Source: Caviibacterium pharyngocola
GTDB lineage: Bacteria > Pseudomonadota > Gammaproteobacteria > Enterobacterales > Pasteurellaceae
DNA: 64,000 nt
Reading direction: 5' to 3'
Assembly (NCBI RefSeq): GCF_002795405.1
Contig: NZ_PHGZ01000007.1
Span: 30,699-94,698, forward strand
In this document: in pieces, positions 16,644 through 26,762 of the stretch
Layout of the letters: each line of letters opens with the position of its first letter
Position numbering within the stretch: position 1 is the first letter of the stretch
Notes under the pieces: model-generated
What the model was told of the DNA's origin: nothing
The model's input: only the letters and a program-made list of their open reading frames with translations
Databases searched by the model: none
Position numbers and translations under genes: made by a program

Positions 16644-17795
16644 TTACAATCCTGCCGCGGCTTTTAATTCGGCTGCGCGATCGGTTTTTTCCCAAGGGAA
16701 TTGTTCGCGCCCGAAATGTCCGTAAGCAGCGGTTTGGCGGTAGATCGGTTGAATCAAATCCAACATTTTGATCAAGCCGTAAGGGCGTAAATCGAAATGT
16801 TCGCGCACCAGCGCAACCAATAATTCGTTCGCCACTTTCGCCGTACCGAAGGTTTCCACCATTACGGAAGTCGGCTCGGCGACGCCGATTGCATAAGACA
16901 GTTGAATTTCACAGCGATCCGCCAAGCCCGCCGCGACGATATTTTTCGCCACATAACGCGCTGCATATGCCGCCGAGCGATCCACTTTAGAGGGATCTTT
17001 ACCGGAAAATGCACCGCCGCCGTGACGCGCCGCACCGCCGTAAGTATCGACGATGATTTTACGACCGGTTAAGCCGCAATCGCCCATCGGTCCGCCGATA
17101 ACGAAGCGACCGGTCGGGTTGATAAAATATTTGGTGTCTTTCGATAACCATTCGCTCGGCAACACCGGCTTAATAATTTCTTCCATTACGCCTTCGTGCA
17201 CGGTTTTTTGATCCACGTTGTCGCTGTGTTGGGTGGAAAGCACCACGGCATCCACGCCGACGATTTTGTTATTTTCGTATTTTAGCGTTACTTGGCTTTT
17301 CGCGTCCGGACGTAACCAATCCAACACGCCGCTTTTACGCACTTGCGCTTGGCGTTCCATTAAACGGTGCGCATAAGTGATCGCCGCCGGCATTAACACG
17401 TCGGTTTCGTTAGTGGCATAGCCGAACATAATACCTTGGTCGCCCGCGCCTTGATCCAACGGATTTTCACGATCCACGCCTTGATTAATATCGGCGGATT
17501 GTTTGCCGATCGCGTTTAATACGGCGCAAGAATGTCCGTCGAATCCCATATCGGAATGTTCGTAACCGATTTCGCAAATTACTTGGCGGGTTAAATTTTC
17601 AATATCCACCCAAGCCGATGTGGTGATTTCGCCGCCGACCAGCGCCATACCGGTTTTGACGTAAGTTTCGCACGCCACGCGCGCTTTCGGGTCTTGTTTT
17701 AAAATTTCATCCAACACCGCATCGGAAATTTGATCGGCGATTTTATCCGGATGTCCTTCCGATACGGATTCGGAGGTAAATAAATATGATGACAT
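16644..17795 (-). CDS. metK: S-adenosylmethionine synthetase
   Basis: MetK makes S-adenosylmethionine from methionine and ATP. The 383-residue protein begins [20 protein letters not shown] with the family N-terminal motif, followed by [12 protein letters not shown] and the [19 protein letters not shown] signature. I use the ATG at 17795, where AAAAGGAACG lies upstream; 23 further in-frame residues run back through the promoter and operator. Length equals E. coli MetK (384). Confidence 0.98.
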   Translation of the reverse strand: MSSYLFTSESVSEGHPDKIADQISDAVLDEILKQDPKARVACETYVKTGMALVGGEITTSAWVDIENLTRQVICEIGYEHSDMGFDGHSCAVLNAIGKQSADINQGVDRENPLDQGAGDQGIMFGYATNETDVLMPAAITYAHRLMERQAQVRKSGVLDWLRPDAKSQVTLKYENNKIVGVDAVVLSTQHSDNVDQKTVHEGVMEEIIKPVLPSEWLSKDTKYFINPTGRFVIGGPMGDCGLTGRKIIVDTYGGAARHGGGAFSGKDPSKVDRSAAYAARYVAKNIVAAGLADRCEIQLSYAIGVAEPTSVMVETFGTAKVANELLVALVREHFDLRPYGLIKMLDLIQPIYRQTAAYGHFGREQFPWEKTDRAAELKAAAGL

Positions 17796-17819
17796 AACGT
17801 TCCTTTTAATTGTTAGTTT

Positions 17820-17843
17820 AGATGTTTTTCCGTCTGGACGGCT
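17820..17843 (-). promoter_or_regulatory. MetJ-like operator (three tandem met boxes)
   Basis: On the minus strand three adjoining 8-mers, AGCCGTCC, AGACGGAA and AAACATCT, resemble the met box AGACGTCT (about 5 or 6 of 8 each). They lie just downstream of the -10, over the expected metK start point, where MetJ would repress. Confidence 0.6.
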
Positions 17844-17871
17844 ATAATACGCTTTTTTGTTCAAAAGGCAA
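17844..17871 (-). promoter_or_regulatory. metK promoter
   Basis: The minus strand has TTGCCT (17866-17871), a 16-base spacer and TATTAT (17844-17849), followed directly by the met boxes. Confidence 0.55.
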
Positions 17872-17974
17872 GCATTAATTCGTTCATTTCACTGTATATT
17901 TATATAGCCAGAAAAGAAATCGCCCGCCGCGCGATAAAATCACGCAACGGGCATCGAAGCTTGCTTTACGCCGA

Positions 17975-18400
17975 TTAGCGCGGGCAGAGTTCCGAATCGG
18001 CAAAGAAATAGGCAATTTCGCGCGCCGCACTTTCCGCACTGTCGGAACCGTGCACGGAATTTTGCCGTTTGCTTAAAGCAAATTCATAGCGCAACGTGCC
18101 GATTTCGGCAGCGGCAGGATCGGTGGCGCCCATAAAAGTGCGGTAGTTTTTTATCGCGTTTTCGTTTTCTAACACGGACACCACCACCGGCGCGGAGATC
18201 ATATAATTCACCAAATCGGCAAAAAATTCTTTGCCTTGATGTTCGGCATAAAATCCTTCCGCTTGTTCTTTTGTTAAATGCAGCATTTTTATCGCGACGA
18301 GACGGAATTTTTGTTGTTCCAAACGCGCAAAAATCGCGCCGACCAAATTGCGTTCGACCGCATCGGGTTTAATAATCGACAGGGTTCTTTCCAATGTCAT
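17975..18400 (-). CDS. ndk: Nucleoside diphosphate kinase
   Basis: Ndk balances cellular nucleoside triphosphates through a phosphohistidine intermediate. The 141-residue protein begins with the family segment [18 protein letters not shown] and holds the active-site signature NSVHGSDS with His117. Length is typical (E. coli 143). It follows pepB by only 9 bases, so the two are probably co-transcribed. Confidence 0.97.
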   Translation of the reverse strand: MTLERTLSIIKPDAVERNLVGAIFARLEQQKFRLVAIKMLHLTKEQAEGFYAEHQGKEFFADLVNYMISAPVVVSVLENENAIKNYRTFMGATDPAAAEIGTLRYEFALSKRQNSVHGSDSAESAAREIAYFFADSELCPR

Positions 18401-18409
18401 ACATTCTCC

Positions 18410-19702
18410 TTATAGTTCCGCTTTGTTTAACAAAAGATTCGCTAAGGTTTGCACGCCGATGCCCGTCGCGCCCACCGCCCATAAATCGGACGCCGATTTG
18501 CGATACGTCGCCGAGCAATCGATATGCAACCAATGTTGTTGATAATTTTTCACAAAATAGGATAAAAACGCGGTCGCCGTACTCGCGCCTGCGCCCACCG
18601 GCACTGTGCCGATATTGGCGATTTCCGCAAAAGATGAGCCGATTTGCCCGCGATGAAATTCCTCGAAAGGTAAACGCCAGAAAGGTTCTTGCGACTGTTT
18701 TGCCGCAGCGAATAAATCAGCAACCAGTTGATCATCCATTGAAAGCACAGAATGATAGTCGTTACCCACCGCCACTTTCGCCGCGCCGGTTAAGGTGGCG
18801 CAGTCAATCATAAATTGCGGGTTTTGCTTATCCGCTTCAATCAAACCATCCGCAAGCACTAAGCGTCCTTCGGCGTCGGTATTCAGAATTTCCGCCGTTA
18901 CGCCGTTGGCATAGGTGATAATATCACCTAATTTTAAAGCGCTGCCGCTCACCATATTTTCCGCACAGCACAAATACAATTTCACCCGTCGATTTAATCC
19001 GCCGGCGATCGCCATTGCCAAGGCGCCGACTAATAACGCCGCGCCGCCCATATCGGTGCGCATTGTGCTCATTGAATCGCTCGGTTTAATGCTATAACCG
19101 CCGCTATCAAACGTAATGCCTTTGCCCACTAAACACGCTAATACCGGACTATTCGGATCATTGCTCGGATTAAAATCCAACTGCAACATCGCCGGCGGGT
19201 TATCGGAGCCTTTGCCCACTTGCCAAATACCTTGATAACCTTGTTCAACAAGCGATTCCCCCGAAACAATACGAAAAGACACCGCACTTTCCTCGGCATA
19301 TTCCGCCGCAAATTCGCGAATAAATTCCGCCGACCGCTGCGCCAACACCTGCGGCGTAATCACGGATGCGGGTAAGTTAATGATTTCTCGCACAAAATCA
19401 CCGCATTGAATACGCGCGAACAATTCCGCTTGCGGTTCATCCGCTAAATGCGGGAATTCAATGACATAATCTTGCTTCGCGGTATAAAACCCTTGATAAA
19501 ACGCCCAGCAATTTTCTAAATCCCATTCTTCACCGACTAATTCGACTTCTTTAATCCCCTGCCCACGCAACTTCCGCGCCGCTTTTTGCACCAAAGTGCG
19601 GTCAAAATTCTCCCGCAAATGAATTACCGCTTGATTATTTTCAAAGGTGAGGAGGGAGGGTTGAGGCTCAGATGTTAAATGTAAAGAAAGAGAGACGTTC
19701 AT
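18410..19702 (-). CDS. pepB: Peptidase B (M17 aminopeptidase)
   Basis: PepB is a cytosolic two-metal aminopeptidase of the leucyl aminopeptidase family. The 430-residue protein contains the M17 signature [14 protein letters not shown] and the metal and lysine site [19 protein letters not shown]. Length matches E. coli PepB (427) and is shorter than PepA (about 500). Start at 19702 gives [15 protein letters not shown]. It lies ahead of ndk. Confidence 0.94.
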   Translation of the reverse strand: MNVSLSLHLTSEPQPSLLTFENNQAVIHLRENFDRTLVQKAARKLRGQGIKEVELVGEEWDLENCWAFYQGFYTAKQDYVIEFPHLADEPQAELFARIQCGDFVREIINLPASVITPQVLAQRSAEFIREFAAEYAEESAVSFRIVSGESLVEQGYQGIWQVGKGSDNPPAMLQLDFNPSNDPNSPVLACLVGKGITFDSGGYSIKPSDSMSTMRTDMGGAALLVGALAMAIAGGLNRRVKLYLCCAENMVSGSALKLGDIITYANGVTAEILNTDAEGRLVLADGLIEADKQNPQFMIDCATLTGAAKVAVGNDYHSVLSMDDQLVADLFAAAKQSQEPFWRLPFEEFHRGQIGSSFAEIANIGTVPVGAGASTATAFLSYFVKNYQQHWLHIDCSATYRKSASDLWAVGATGIGVQTLANLLLNKAEL

Positions 19703-19716
19703 AAAAAATCCGTATA

Positions 19717-19751
19717 AAAAAACTGATATAGCAGAACTATACCAGTTTTTT
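19717..19751 (-). terminator. Terminator of the polysaccharide operon
   Basis: Two 15-base arms (19717-19731 and 19737-19751) pair with one mismatch across CAGAA. On the minus strand a T-run of seven follows. It lies 15 bases after the rmlC stop and ends the 19.4-kb operon before pepB. Confidence 0.88.
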
Positions 19752-19765
19752 CTTTATTTTGTAGC

Positions 19766-20311
19766 TTAATTGTTAAAAAAAATCGCTTCGGCAAAATGTT
19801 TACCGGCTAAATCTTTTGCCGATAAACTCGGTTCTCCCTCCAGCGGCCATTCAACATTGACCGTAGCATCATTCCAAAGTAGAGAATGTTCAGCTTTCGG
19901 ATTGTAATAGTCCGTACATTTGTAAACAAATTCCGCTTCATCACTGATAACATAGAATCCGTGTGCAAATCCTTCCGGCACCCATAACTGGCGCTTATTT
20001 TCCGCCGATAAAATTTCACCGACCCATTGTCCGAATGTCGGCGAATTTCGACGCATATCCACCGCCACATCAAAAACAGCCCCGCGAATAACGCGGACTA
20101 ATTTTCCTTGCGTGTTTTCAGTTTGATAATGTAATCCTCTTAACACGCCTTTTATGGATTTAGAATGATTTTCTTGCACAAATGTGCGCTCCGCTACATT
20201 TTCCTTAAACCATTGATCACGAAAGGTTTCCATAAAAAAACCGCGGTCATCGCCAAATACGGTCGGTTCAAGTAGTTTTACATCAGGGATTTTTGTATCG
20301 ATAATTTTCAT
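19766..20311 (-). CDS. rmlC: dTDP-4-dehydrorhamnose 3,5-epimerase
   Basis: RmlC performs the third step of dTDP-L-rhamnose synthesis. The 181-residue cupin protein shows the catalytic segment GVLRGLHYQ with the active histidine, VFDVAVDMRRNSPTFG, and VPEGFAHGFYV. Length agrees with the family (about 180-185). It is the last gene of the polysaccharide operon and is separated from the rest of the rml set by the RelA/SpoT-like gene. Confidence 0.97.
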   Translation of the reverse strand: MKIIDTKIPDVKLLEPTVFGDDRGFFMETFRDQWFKENVAERTFVQENHSKSIKGVLRGLHYQTENTQGKLVRVIRGAVFDVAVDMRRNSPTFGQWVGEILSAENKRQLWVPEGFAHGFYVISDEAEFVYKCTDYYNPKAEHSLLWNDATVNVEWPLEGEPSLSAKDLAGKHFAEAIFFNN

Positions 20312-20320
20312 AAGTATCCT

Positions 20321-20890
20321 TTATTTCACGAAATTTCGTTTATATTTAATATGGCTTTGAATGTTTTTTTCCGCATCTTTTCTATCCCAAATTTGTAATT
20401 CCCAAGGATAGTAAAAGTTATTGGAATTTTTAAAATAAATATGAATACCAACGTACTCGTCTTTATCGTGCAAATACCAATTTTTTAGCCCGAATTTCTC
20501 TTTCCACTCATCCAATTTATCCATTATTTGAGTAATATCTTCGGTTTCAACAATAATTCTCGCGCCAAAAATATCATTCATAATGCTATTGACAGGATAA
20601 CCGTCCGAACGCTCTTTAAAACGTTCGATTTTATCTAAAATAGACTCGGAAGTTTTTACACGATAAAAATAGGGAACATCATATAAATCCGCACGAAAAA
20701 GGTAATCATTAATTGATTCGTGTAAATTTAAACGATAAGACAAAATATGTTCAGTCGGTACTTTTGCAAAAGTATGCTTTAAATTTACTTTCTCAATTTT
20801 TCCCGTTTCGAAGTAATCTTGTGAAAATGCAAGATGCAACTTGTTAATTTCATCAATTAAACGTTCAACTTTACTTAACATATTTTGCAC
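20321..20890 (-). CDS. Small RelA/SpoT-domain protein within the rml genes
   Basis: This 189-residue protein resembles the synthetase domain of small alarmone synthetases. Visible family features are RVKTSESILDKIERF (77-91, cf. R-x-K-x-x-S-I-x-x-K), DIFGARIIV (106-114, D-x-x-G-x-R), Y146-x3-H150 and ELQIWDRKDAEKNIQSH (164-180, where ExQIRT is usual; the Arg is Trp here). No hydrolase, TGS or ACT domain is present. It sits 7 bases after rmlD and 9 before rmlC, so it should be co-transcribed. Making (p)ppGpp or a related nucleotide is possible; a sugar-nucleotide-linked role cannot be excluded. Confidence 0.75.
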   Translation of the reverse strand: MQNMLSKVERLIDEINKLHLAFSQDYFETGKIEKVNLKHTFAKVPTEHILSYRLNLHESINDYLFRADLYDVPYFYRVKTSESILDKIERFKERSDGYPVNSIMNDIFGARIIVETEDITQIMDKLDEWKEKFGLKNWYLHDKDEYVGIHIYFKNSNNFYYPWELQIWDRKDAEKNIQSHIKYKRNFVK

Positions 20891-20897
20891 TCTTTCA

Positions 20898-21773
20898 TTA
20901 TGCGTAAGCCTTAATGTTCTTTAACGCCTTTTGCCAATCGCTCGGTTCAATGCCAAATGTCGTTTTTATTTTGCTTAAATCTAAACGTGAATTTGCCGGG
21001 CGTTTAGCAGGTGTCGGGTAATCGCTTGTTGCAATACCATTTACCAGCGGTGCTTTTTCTAACACATTTTGCGAGATGGCCTCGGCAAAAATAGCTTGTG
21101 CAAATTCACACCAGCTGACATAAGGTTTGCCTGTGAAATGATAAACACCGAATACGTCCTTTCTGCCTCGAATAATTTCATCGGCAATATAAATCAACGC
21201 GGCGGCAATATCTCCGGCATAAGTCGGTCCGCCGAATTGATCGGCAACTACCCCTAATGTATCACGCTCTTTACCTAAACGAAGCATTGTTTTGACGAAA
21301 TTATGTCCGTGTTCACCAAACACCCACGCAGTGCGTAATATGATTGAGCGAGGATTTGCATTTTGTACCGCAATTTCACCGGCTAATTTAGTTTTACCAT
21401 ACACACCTTGAGGACCGGTAGCATCATCTTCTTTATATTCTTGAGTGCCTTCACCGTTAAATACATAGTCTGTTGAAATATGCAAAATAGCGGCATTGAT
21501 TTCCTTGGCAGCAAGGGCAAGATATTCAGGACCTTTTACATTGATTGCTTCGGAAAGTTCTATTTCCGTTTCCGCACGATCCACGGCGGTATGTGCCGCA
21601 GCATTAATAATAACATCGGGCTGAAAATCTTTTACGACTTTAAATACGGCATCACGATCCGTAATATCCAATTCATCGCGATCAATCGCTAAGATTTCCG
21701 CTTTGTCTTGTAATTGTTGAACAAGACAATGCCCAACTTGCCCTTTTGCGCCTGTAATTAAAAATCTTGCCAT
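20898..21773 (-). CDS. rmlD: dTDP-4-dehydrorhamnose reductase
   Basis: RmlD reduces dTDP-4-keto-rhamnose to dTDP-L-rhamnose with NAD(P)H. The 291-residue short-chain reductase has GAKGQVGHCLVQQL at the N-terminus (nucleotide loop), STDYVFNGEG, and the catalytic YGKTKLAGE (Tyr-x3-Lys). Length is typical. Start overlaps the rmlA stop by one base. Confidence 0.96.
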   Translation of the reverse strand: MARFLITGAKGQVGHCLVQQLQDKAEILAIDRDELDITDRDAVFKVVKDFQPDVIINAAAHTAVDRAETEIELSEAINVKGPEYLALAAKEINAAILHISTDYVFNGEGTQEYKEDDATGPQGVYGKTKLAGEIAVQNANPRSIILRTAWVFGEHGHNFVKTMLRLGKERDTLGVVADQFGGPTYAGDIAAALIYIADEIIRGRKDVFGVYHFTGKPYVSWCEFAQAIFAEAISQNVLEKAPLVNGIATSDYPTPAKRPANSRLDLSKIKTTFGIEPSDWQKALKNIKAYA

Positions 21774-22651
21774 TATTTGCCGCCTTTTACTAAACGTAAT
21801 AAATACTGACCGTATTCATTTTTTGCCATTGGTTTCGCTAAAGTTTCAATTTGCGTCGCACTTAACCAACCATTGGCATAAGCAATTTCTTCCAAACAAG
21901 CCACTTGTAAGTTTTGTAAGCTTTGAACTGTTTTCACAAACGCGGCGGCATCGTGAAGACTGTCGTGCGTACCTGTATCTAACCACGCAAAACCACGCCC
22001 CAATAATTGCACATTTAACGATCCGTCATTAAGGTACATTTCATTAAGGGTGGTAATTTCAAGTTCGCCACGCGCAGAAGGTTTTACTTGTTTTGCGAAT
22101 TCAACCACTCGATTATCGTAGAAATATAAACCGGTGACCGCCCAATTTGATTTCGGTTGCGCCGGTTTTTCTTCAATAGAAAGTGCGGTGTAATTTTCAT
22201 TAAATTCTACCACGCCGAAACGTTCGGGATCTTTTACTTGATAGCCGAATACCGTCGCCCCCTTAATTTGTACCGAGGCTGCGGCTTCTTTTAAGGATTG
22301 AGAAAAATGCTGACCGTAGAAAATATTATCGCCAAGCACCAAACAAACCGGCTCATTCGCAATAAATTCTTCACCGATTAAAAAAGCTTGCGCTAAACCG
22401 TCCGGACTCTGCTGAATGGCATAACTTAAATTGATGCCGAAGTCAGAACCGTCGCCAAGCAAGCGTTTAAAACTCGCGTTGTCTTCGGGAGTAGTAATAA
22501 TAAGTACGTCACGAATACCCGCCAACATTAAAACTGACAGCGGATAATAGATCATAGGTTTGTCATAAACCGGCAGTAGCTGCTTAGAGGTACCGCGTGT
22601 AATCGGGTAAAGGCGGGTGCCTGAACCGCCTGCGAGAATAATGCCTTTCAT
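21773..22651 (-). CDS. rmlA: Glucose-1-phosphate thymidylyltransferase
   Basis: RmlA makes dTDP-glucose from glucose-1-phosphate and dTTP, the first step toward dTDP-rhamnose. The 292-residue protein begins with the nucleotidyltransferase signature [18 protein letters not shown], followed by [15 protein letters not shown] and [12 protein letters not shown]. Length equals the family norm (about 290). It is preceded by the AlbA/RecG-like gene. Confidence 0.97.
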   Translation of the reverse strand: MKGIILAGGSGTRLYPITRGTSKQLLPVYDKPMIYYPLSVLMLAGIRDVLIITTPEDNASFKRLLGDGSDFGINLSYAIQQSPDGLAQAFLIGEEFIANEPVCLVLGDNIFYGQHFSQSLKEAAASVQIKGATVFGYQVKDPERFGVVEFNENYTALSIEEKPAQPKSNWAVTGLYFYDNRVVEFAKQVKPSARGELEITTLNEMYLNDGSLNVQLLGRGFAWLDTGTHDSLHDAAAFVKTVQSLQNLQVACLEEIAYANGWLSATQIETLAKPMAKNEYGQYLLRLVKGGK

Positions 22652-22661
22652 TAAGTTTTTC

Positions 22662-24242
22662 CTATTTATTAGTTTTTCTATAACGTTGCTTGGAGCTCGT
22701 AGGTTTATTCGGAATAGTCATTTCAAGTAAACCTAATTCCATTAAAGGTTGGATATATTGTTTTCTAAATTTTGTTCTGTTTGTTCTTCCGACTAAATTC
22801 ATTAGTTCTTGAATAGAAAGTTCATCTTCAATCTGTTGTAATAATGCTAATAGCTCCGAATTTATATTGATTTGTGACGAACTTAGTCCCGACTTAGTCC
22901 CGGCTTGGTCCCGACTTGGTCCCGACTTAGTCCCGGCTTGGTCCCGACTTGATTCCGATACACTATCAGATTGGCTATAATTCAACTGTGTATCTTTGAT
23001 ACTAGGCTCAAATATCAGCGTAGTATATTGCGGTTGGTCTAATTTTTCCTCAAGAATAGGTTTTCTCCAGTGTGCAATATCACAACCTTTTAAGATTTTA
23101 GGCACACCGGAACCGGCTCGTTCTCCCAAACCGATTAATAAGAACATTTGGTGTAATAAACTGTTTCGGCAATCGTGCACACCGCCACTAAAAAATTCAT
23201 CTCGCGTGATGCGTAAAATACCCGGATTTCTAAAACGGAATGAACTACCTGATTTTTCAATCAAAACAGGGGTTTTCTCCGCATAATTAGCGTGCACTAA
23301 AGTATTAACTAAAGCTTCGCGAAGAGCCTCGTGCACCGGCGTTTCATCAATCCGTTGATCACCTTGTAAATTAAAAGGAATTTTTATTTCCGAAACAAGT
23401 TTTTGATAAACTTTTCGATAAAAATCAAATAAATTTCCTGACCAAGTCCCATCAGGAAAAATACGTTCATCCCAACGATTTTCAGAAAGCTCTCTATAAT
23501 CTATAAAATAATGTGGAAAATGATCTTGTATAGCTTCAAATTTGCCAAACATCAAAAGACCTGCAAGGGTTATCCCTTCTTTTCCCGAAAATCGATCTTT
23601 TCTCCAACCGCCAATCTTTTTGAAAAACTCAAAAGGTTCAAAATCTAAGAATGGGTGATCCGGCTTATGTGCTGATAATCTGTTACGATAGGTATTTAAT
23701 GTTGAATGCTCAATATCTTCTGTAAAAGAAAAGTGCGGTGATAAAATCTCATTATCTAAACTATCATTTAGTTGCTCAGAGAGCATTCTTTTTACTTGTT
23801 CATCGCTACATAATCGATCGCCATCATACAAGCGAATGTAAGTATTCCCAAAGGGATTTTTAGTTAAAAAAACCGGCTTTTCTTTACGCGATGCCTGCTT
23901 AATTTTTATTGCAAGCACTTTCTTATCTTCAATGATATGCGTTACCACATCCGTATCAGAAATTAAATTCGCACTAATATGATCACGATTATTTAGTAAA
24001 CTAAATAATTCTCTTTGTAACTTATCAATATCACTGATACCCGCAACGGAAAACGTATTATTCTTTTCTTTAATACCTAAAATAATCCAACCGCCATAAG
24101 CATTTGCCATCGCTGAATAACTTCGCCAAAAATCTTTGGGGAGCTCTCCTTTTCCTTCTCGACCTAAAGCCAATTTAAACTCCACTTGGCTAGATTCGCC
24201 AAGTGAAAGTAAATGTTTTAGCGATGCAGTTGAAATATCCAT
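22662..24242 (-). CDS. AlbA/Schlafen-type ATP-binding protein with 11-bp repeats
   Basis: This 526-residue protein is often labelled RecG-like. It has an N-terminal AlbA_2 (Schlafen-like) domain at about residues 10-140 ([17 protein letters not shown]), and a GHKL-like ATPase segment in the middle ([34 protein letters not shown]). A winged-helix-like tail occupies about 470-526. Between them, residues about 428-454 repeat [11 protein letters not shown], encoded by about seven 11-bp units. It lies 9 bases after rmlB and 10 before rmlA. Such proteins are thought to be regulators or defence factors; no role in sugar synthesis is known. Confidence 0.8.
   Translation of the reverse strand: MDISTASLKHLLSLGESSQVEFKLALGREGKGELPKDFWRSYSAMANAYGGWIILGIKEKNNTFSVAGISDIDKLQRELFSLLNNRDHISANLISDTDVVTHIIEDKKVLAIKIKQASRKEKPVFLTKNPFGNTYIRLYDGDRLCSDEQVKRMLSEQLNDSLDNEILSPHFSFTEDIEHSTLNTYRNRLSAHKPDHPFLDFEPFEFFKKIGGWRKDRFSGKEGITLAGLLMFGKFEAIQDHFPHYFIDYRELSENRWDERIFPDGTWSGNLFDFYRKVYQKLVSEIKIPFNLQGDQRIDETPVHEALREALVNTLVHANYAEKTPVLIEKSGSSFRFRNPGILRITRDEFFSGGVHDCRNSLLHQMFLLIGLGERAGSGVPKILKGCDIAHWRKPILEEKLDQPQYTTLIFEPSIKDTQLNYSQSDSVSESSRDQAGTKSGPSRDQAGTKSGLSSSQININSELLALLQQIEDELSIQELMNLVGRTNRTKFRKQYIQPLMELGLLEMTIPNKPTSSKQRYRKTNK
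22881..22957. repeat. Tandem 11-bp repeats, about seven units
   Basis: Units are acttagtcccg, acttagtcccg, gcttggtcccg, acttggtcccg, acttagtcccg, gcttggtcccg and a decayed acttgattccg. Because 11 is not a multiple of three, gain or loss of a unit shifts the reading frame of the host gene near residue 440. Confidence 0.95.
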
Positions 24243-24251
24243 TGCTATATT

Positions 24252-25316
24252 TTATTTTTGGCTACCCAAACGCTCACGGTTATAAGAACCATCTAACACA
24301 CGGCTCCACCATTTTTTGTTATTAAGATACCATTCGACAGTTTTCCGAATACCGGTCTCGAAGGTTTCTTGCGGTTTCCAACCGAGTTCTTTGCCGATTT
24401 TGGTTGCATCAATCGCATAACGAACATCGTGTCCCGGACGGTCGGTTACATAAGTAATAAGATCTTCATATTTAACCACACCGGCGGGTTTATTCGGCAC
24501 TAATTCTTCTAATAAACCACAGATTGTACGAACCACTTCAATATTGGCTTTTTCATTGTGTCCGCCAATATTATAGGTTTCACCAATTTCGCCTTCTGTT
24601 ACCACTTTATATAATGCGCGAGCGTGATCTTCTACAAATAACCAGTCACGGATCTGCATACCATTACCATAAACAGGTAATTTTTTACCTTCTAAGGCAT
24701 TTAAGATCATCAATGGGATCAACTTCTCAGGGAAATGGAAAGGGCCATAGTTATTGGAACAGTTGGTGACAATCGTCGGTAAACCATAAGTACGCAACCA
24801 AGCTCGCACCAAATGATCACTTGATGCTTTTGAAGCAGAATATGGACTACTTGGTGCATAAGGCGTCGTTTCGGTAAAAAGATCATCCGTTCCTTCCAAA
24901 TCACCATAGACTTCATCAGTGGAAATATGATGGAAACGGAATGTCACTTTTTTATCTTCAGGTAAACCATTCCAATAGCTACGCGCCGCTTCAAGTAACG
25001 TATAAGTCCCGACAATGTTAGTTTCAATAAAAGCCGCCGGCCCATCAATCGAACGATCGACGTGACTTTCTGCAGCTAAGTGCATTACAGCATCCGGTTG
25101 GTGCGTATTAAAGACACGTTCTAATTCTGCTTTATCACAAATATCCACTTGCTCAAAAGCGTAACGCGGATTAGTTTCAACAGACTCAAGAGATTCCAAA
25201 TTGCCAGCATAGGTTAATTTATCTACATTGATAACCGAATCTTGTGTGTCGTTAATAATATGGCGAACGACCGCTGAACCGATAAAACCGGCACCGCCGG
25301 TGACTAGAATTTTCAT
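24252..25316 (-). CDS. rmlB: dTDP-glucose 4,6-dehydratase
   Basis: RmlB carries out the second step of dTDP-rhamnose synthesis. The 354-residue extended short-chain dehydrogenase shows the NAD loop [14 protein letters not shown], the STDEVYGDL segment, and the [11 protein letters not shown]yr-x3-Lys motif. Length agrees with the family (about 350-360). It is flanked on both sides by AlbA-type genes. Confidence 0.97.
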   Translation of the reverse strand: MKILVTGGAGFIGSAVVRHIINDTQDSVINVDKLTYAGNLESLESVETNPRYAFEQVDICDKAELERVFNTHQPDAVMHLAAESHVDRSIDGPAAFIETNIVGTYTLLEAARSYWNGLPEDKKVTFRFHHISTDEVYGDLEGTDDLFTETTPYAPSSPYSASKASSDHLVRAWLRTYGLPTIVTNCSNNYGPFHFPEKLIPLMILNALEGKKLPVYGNGMQIRDWLFVEDHARALYKVVTEGEIGETYNIGGHNEKANIEVVRTICGLLEELVPNKPAGVVKYEDLITYVTDRPGHDVRYAIDATKIGKELGWKPQETFETGIRKTVEWYLNNKKWWSRVLDGSYNRERLGSQK

Positions 25317-25371
25317 ATCAATTTCCTCTTGAAGTAAGTTCTTCTAATATCTTAATGAGTATATACAAATT

Positions 25372-26712
25372 TTATTGGTTAATTATCCATTGACCTTGAA
25401 TATCACTGCCAACCCGAGTAATTTTATTTACTAACTTTAATTGTTCTATATCCCGTTCTATTGTTCGTTGAGAAACCGATAGTAACAAAGCTAGCTCTGC
25501 TGCAGTAATTCTAGGATTACTTAACATTGCTGATATAATATTTTCGCGTCGAGTTAATTTCTTATTAGTGGATAAATTATCAGTGGCATTTTCTCCGACA
25601 TTTTCTCCGACATTTTCTCCGACATTTTCTCCGACATTATAATTTCGGTTAAACAATGTCACAATCACTCCATTATCTGAAATATGATAATACGGCTGTT
25701 TTGCAAACCCTTGATATTCAGAAAAAATACGTCGAACACCTGATGCATAATTCTCAATATAGTCCGCTTTATCAAGTGCGGTGACTAAAATTTGATTTCT
25801 TTTAGCCGTCATTCCTTGCTTAATATTTTCCAGAGTTAAACCATTTGGCAATGATCCCGGAGAAAATATCATTACGCGATCGTCATAGAATTCCAACTTT
25901 ATGTCGCCACTTAGTGTCCAATCTCGATGACAATAGCAATTTACGATAGCCTCTCTTAATGCCCGCTCAGGAATATCTAAATATTCCTTACGCTGCGGAC
26001 TACCATCAAACGTGATTTTCTTTTTATTAGATAAATAAGCAAAATACAACACATCATCAATTTGCTTCATAATTGAGCCTGAAAATTCTTTTTTATCTAA
26101 AAATATCGAAACATCAGTCCCTTGAAATACTGCGAATTTTGTAATTGTCGGATTTTGATCGCTTAACAACAATGCTGCATTATTATAATCACCGTTTGAC
26201 AAGCGTAGCGCCAAGCCATAAGCATCAAATTCAATATTCTGATCAGCAAATTTTTGTTCTACATAATGAAAAGTTAAATCCGAACGTTCACAAGAGCGGG
26301 TTTCATATTCGTGTGCCTTGCTTGCTGTAATCATTCGATGAATTTCATCAAAGCTTGCCACGCGCTTGGAACTACCTACTCGCACAAAAACGCCTTTTGC
26401 GTTAAAACCTTCACCATCTTTATAAAAATAAGGCTTATTTAAGCCTTTTTTAATGATGATGCGAAAAGGTATCGAAGTATCAAACCGAATAAAATCCACA
26501 ACTGCAGGATAAAAAGCATTAAAAATCCAATTATTTAGTTTTTCTTCCCATTCCTTATATTTAGAAATTTTCTCGGGCAATACGTTTCCATCATCATCGA
26601 CACCAAGTAAAATTTCTCCACCGTCAGAATTCAAAAAAGAAACAATTTCGGCTTTTAAACGGTTCTCTTTTTCTGGAATATCAGATTTATATTCCAAATT
26701 TCTGCTTTCCAT
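25372..26712 (-). CDS. AlbA-type ATP-binding protein with NVGE repeats
   Basis: This 446-residue protein has an N-terminal AlbA_2 domain (ESRNLEYKSDIPEKE; LNSDGGEILLGVDDDGN), a GHKL-like ATPase part (PERALREAIVNCYCHRDW; DRVMIFSPGSLPNGLT) and a C-terminal DeoR/HTH-like domain (ITAAELALLLSVSQRTIERD). Four NVGE repeats at residues about 360-375 link them, encoded by in-frame 12-bp units. It lies between the WbaP-type transferase gene (50 bases) and rmlB (55 bases). A regulatory role is suggested by the HTH, but the target is unknown. Confidence 0.8.
   Translation of the reverse strand: MESRNLEYKSDIPEKENRLKAEIVSFLNSDGGEILLGVDDDGNVLPEKISKYKEWEEKLNNWIFNAFYPAVVDFIRFDTSIPFRIIIKKGLNKPYFYKDGEGFNAKGVFVRVGSSKRVASFDEIHRMITASKAHEYETRSCERSDLTFHYVEQKFADQNIEFDAYGLALRLSNGDYNNAALLLSDQNPTITKFAVFQGTDVSIFLDKKEFSGSIMKQIDDVLYFAYLSNKKKITFDGSPQRKEYLDIPERALREAIVNCYCHRDWTLSGDIKLEFYDDRVMIFSPGSLPNGLTLENIKQGMTAKRNQILVTALDKADYIENYASGVRRIFSEYQGFAKQPYYHISDNGVIVTLFNRNYNVGENVGENVGENVGENATDNLSTNKKLTRRENIISAMLSNPRITAAELALLLSVSQRTIERDIEQLKLVNKITRVGSDIQGQWIINQ
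25588..25635. repeat. Four tandem 12-bp repeats
   Basis: Four exact copies of attttctccgac encode NVGE repeats. Unit changes keep the frame, so this tract would alter linker length only. Confidence 0.95.
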
Positions 26713-26762
26713 ATTATTTTGTTACTTTTTAAATTCTAGGCTGAATTATGATTTCACACTCA

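Noticed and set aside
17930..17952. Terminator after ndk
   Set aside because: GCCCG and CGGGC arms are short, the loop is long and there is no clear T-run, so I did not list it.
22881..25635. Short repeats considered as a CRISPR array
   Set aside because: The units are 11 and 12 bp, contiguous without spacers, and lie inside reading frames.
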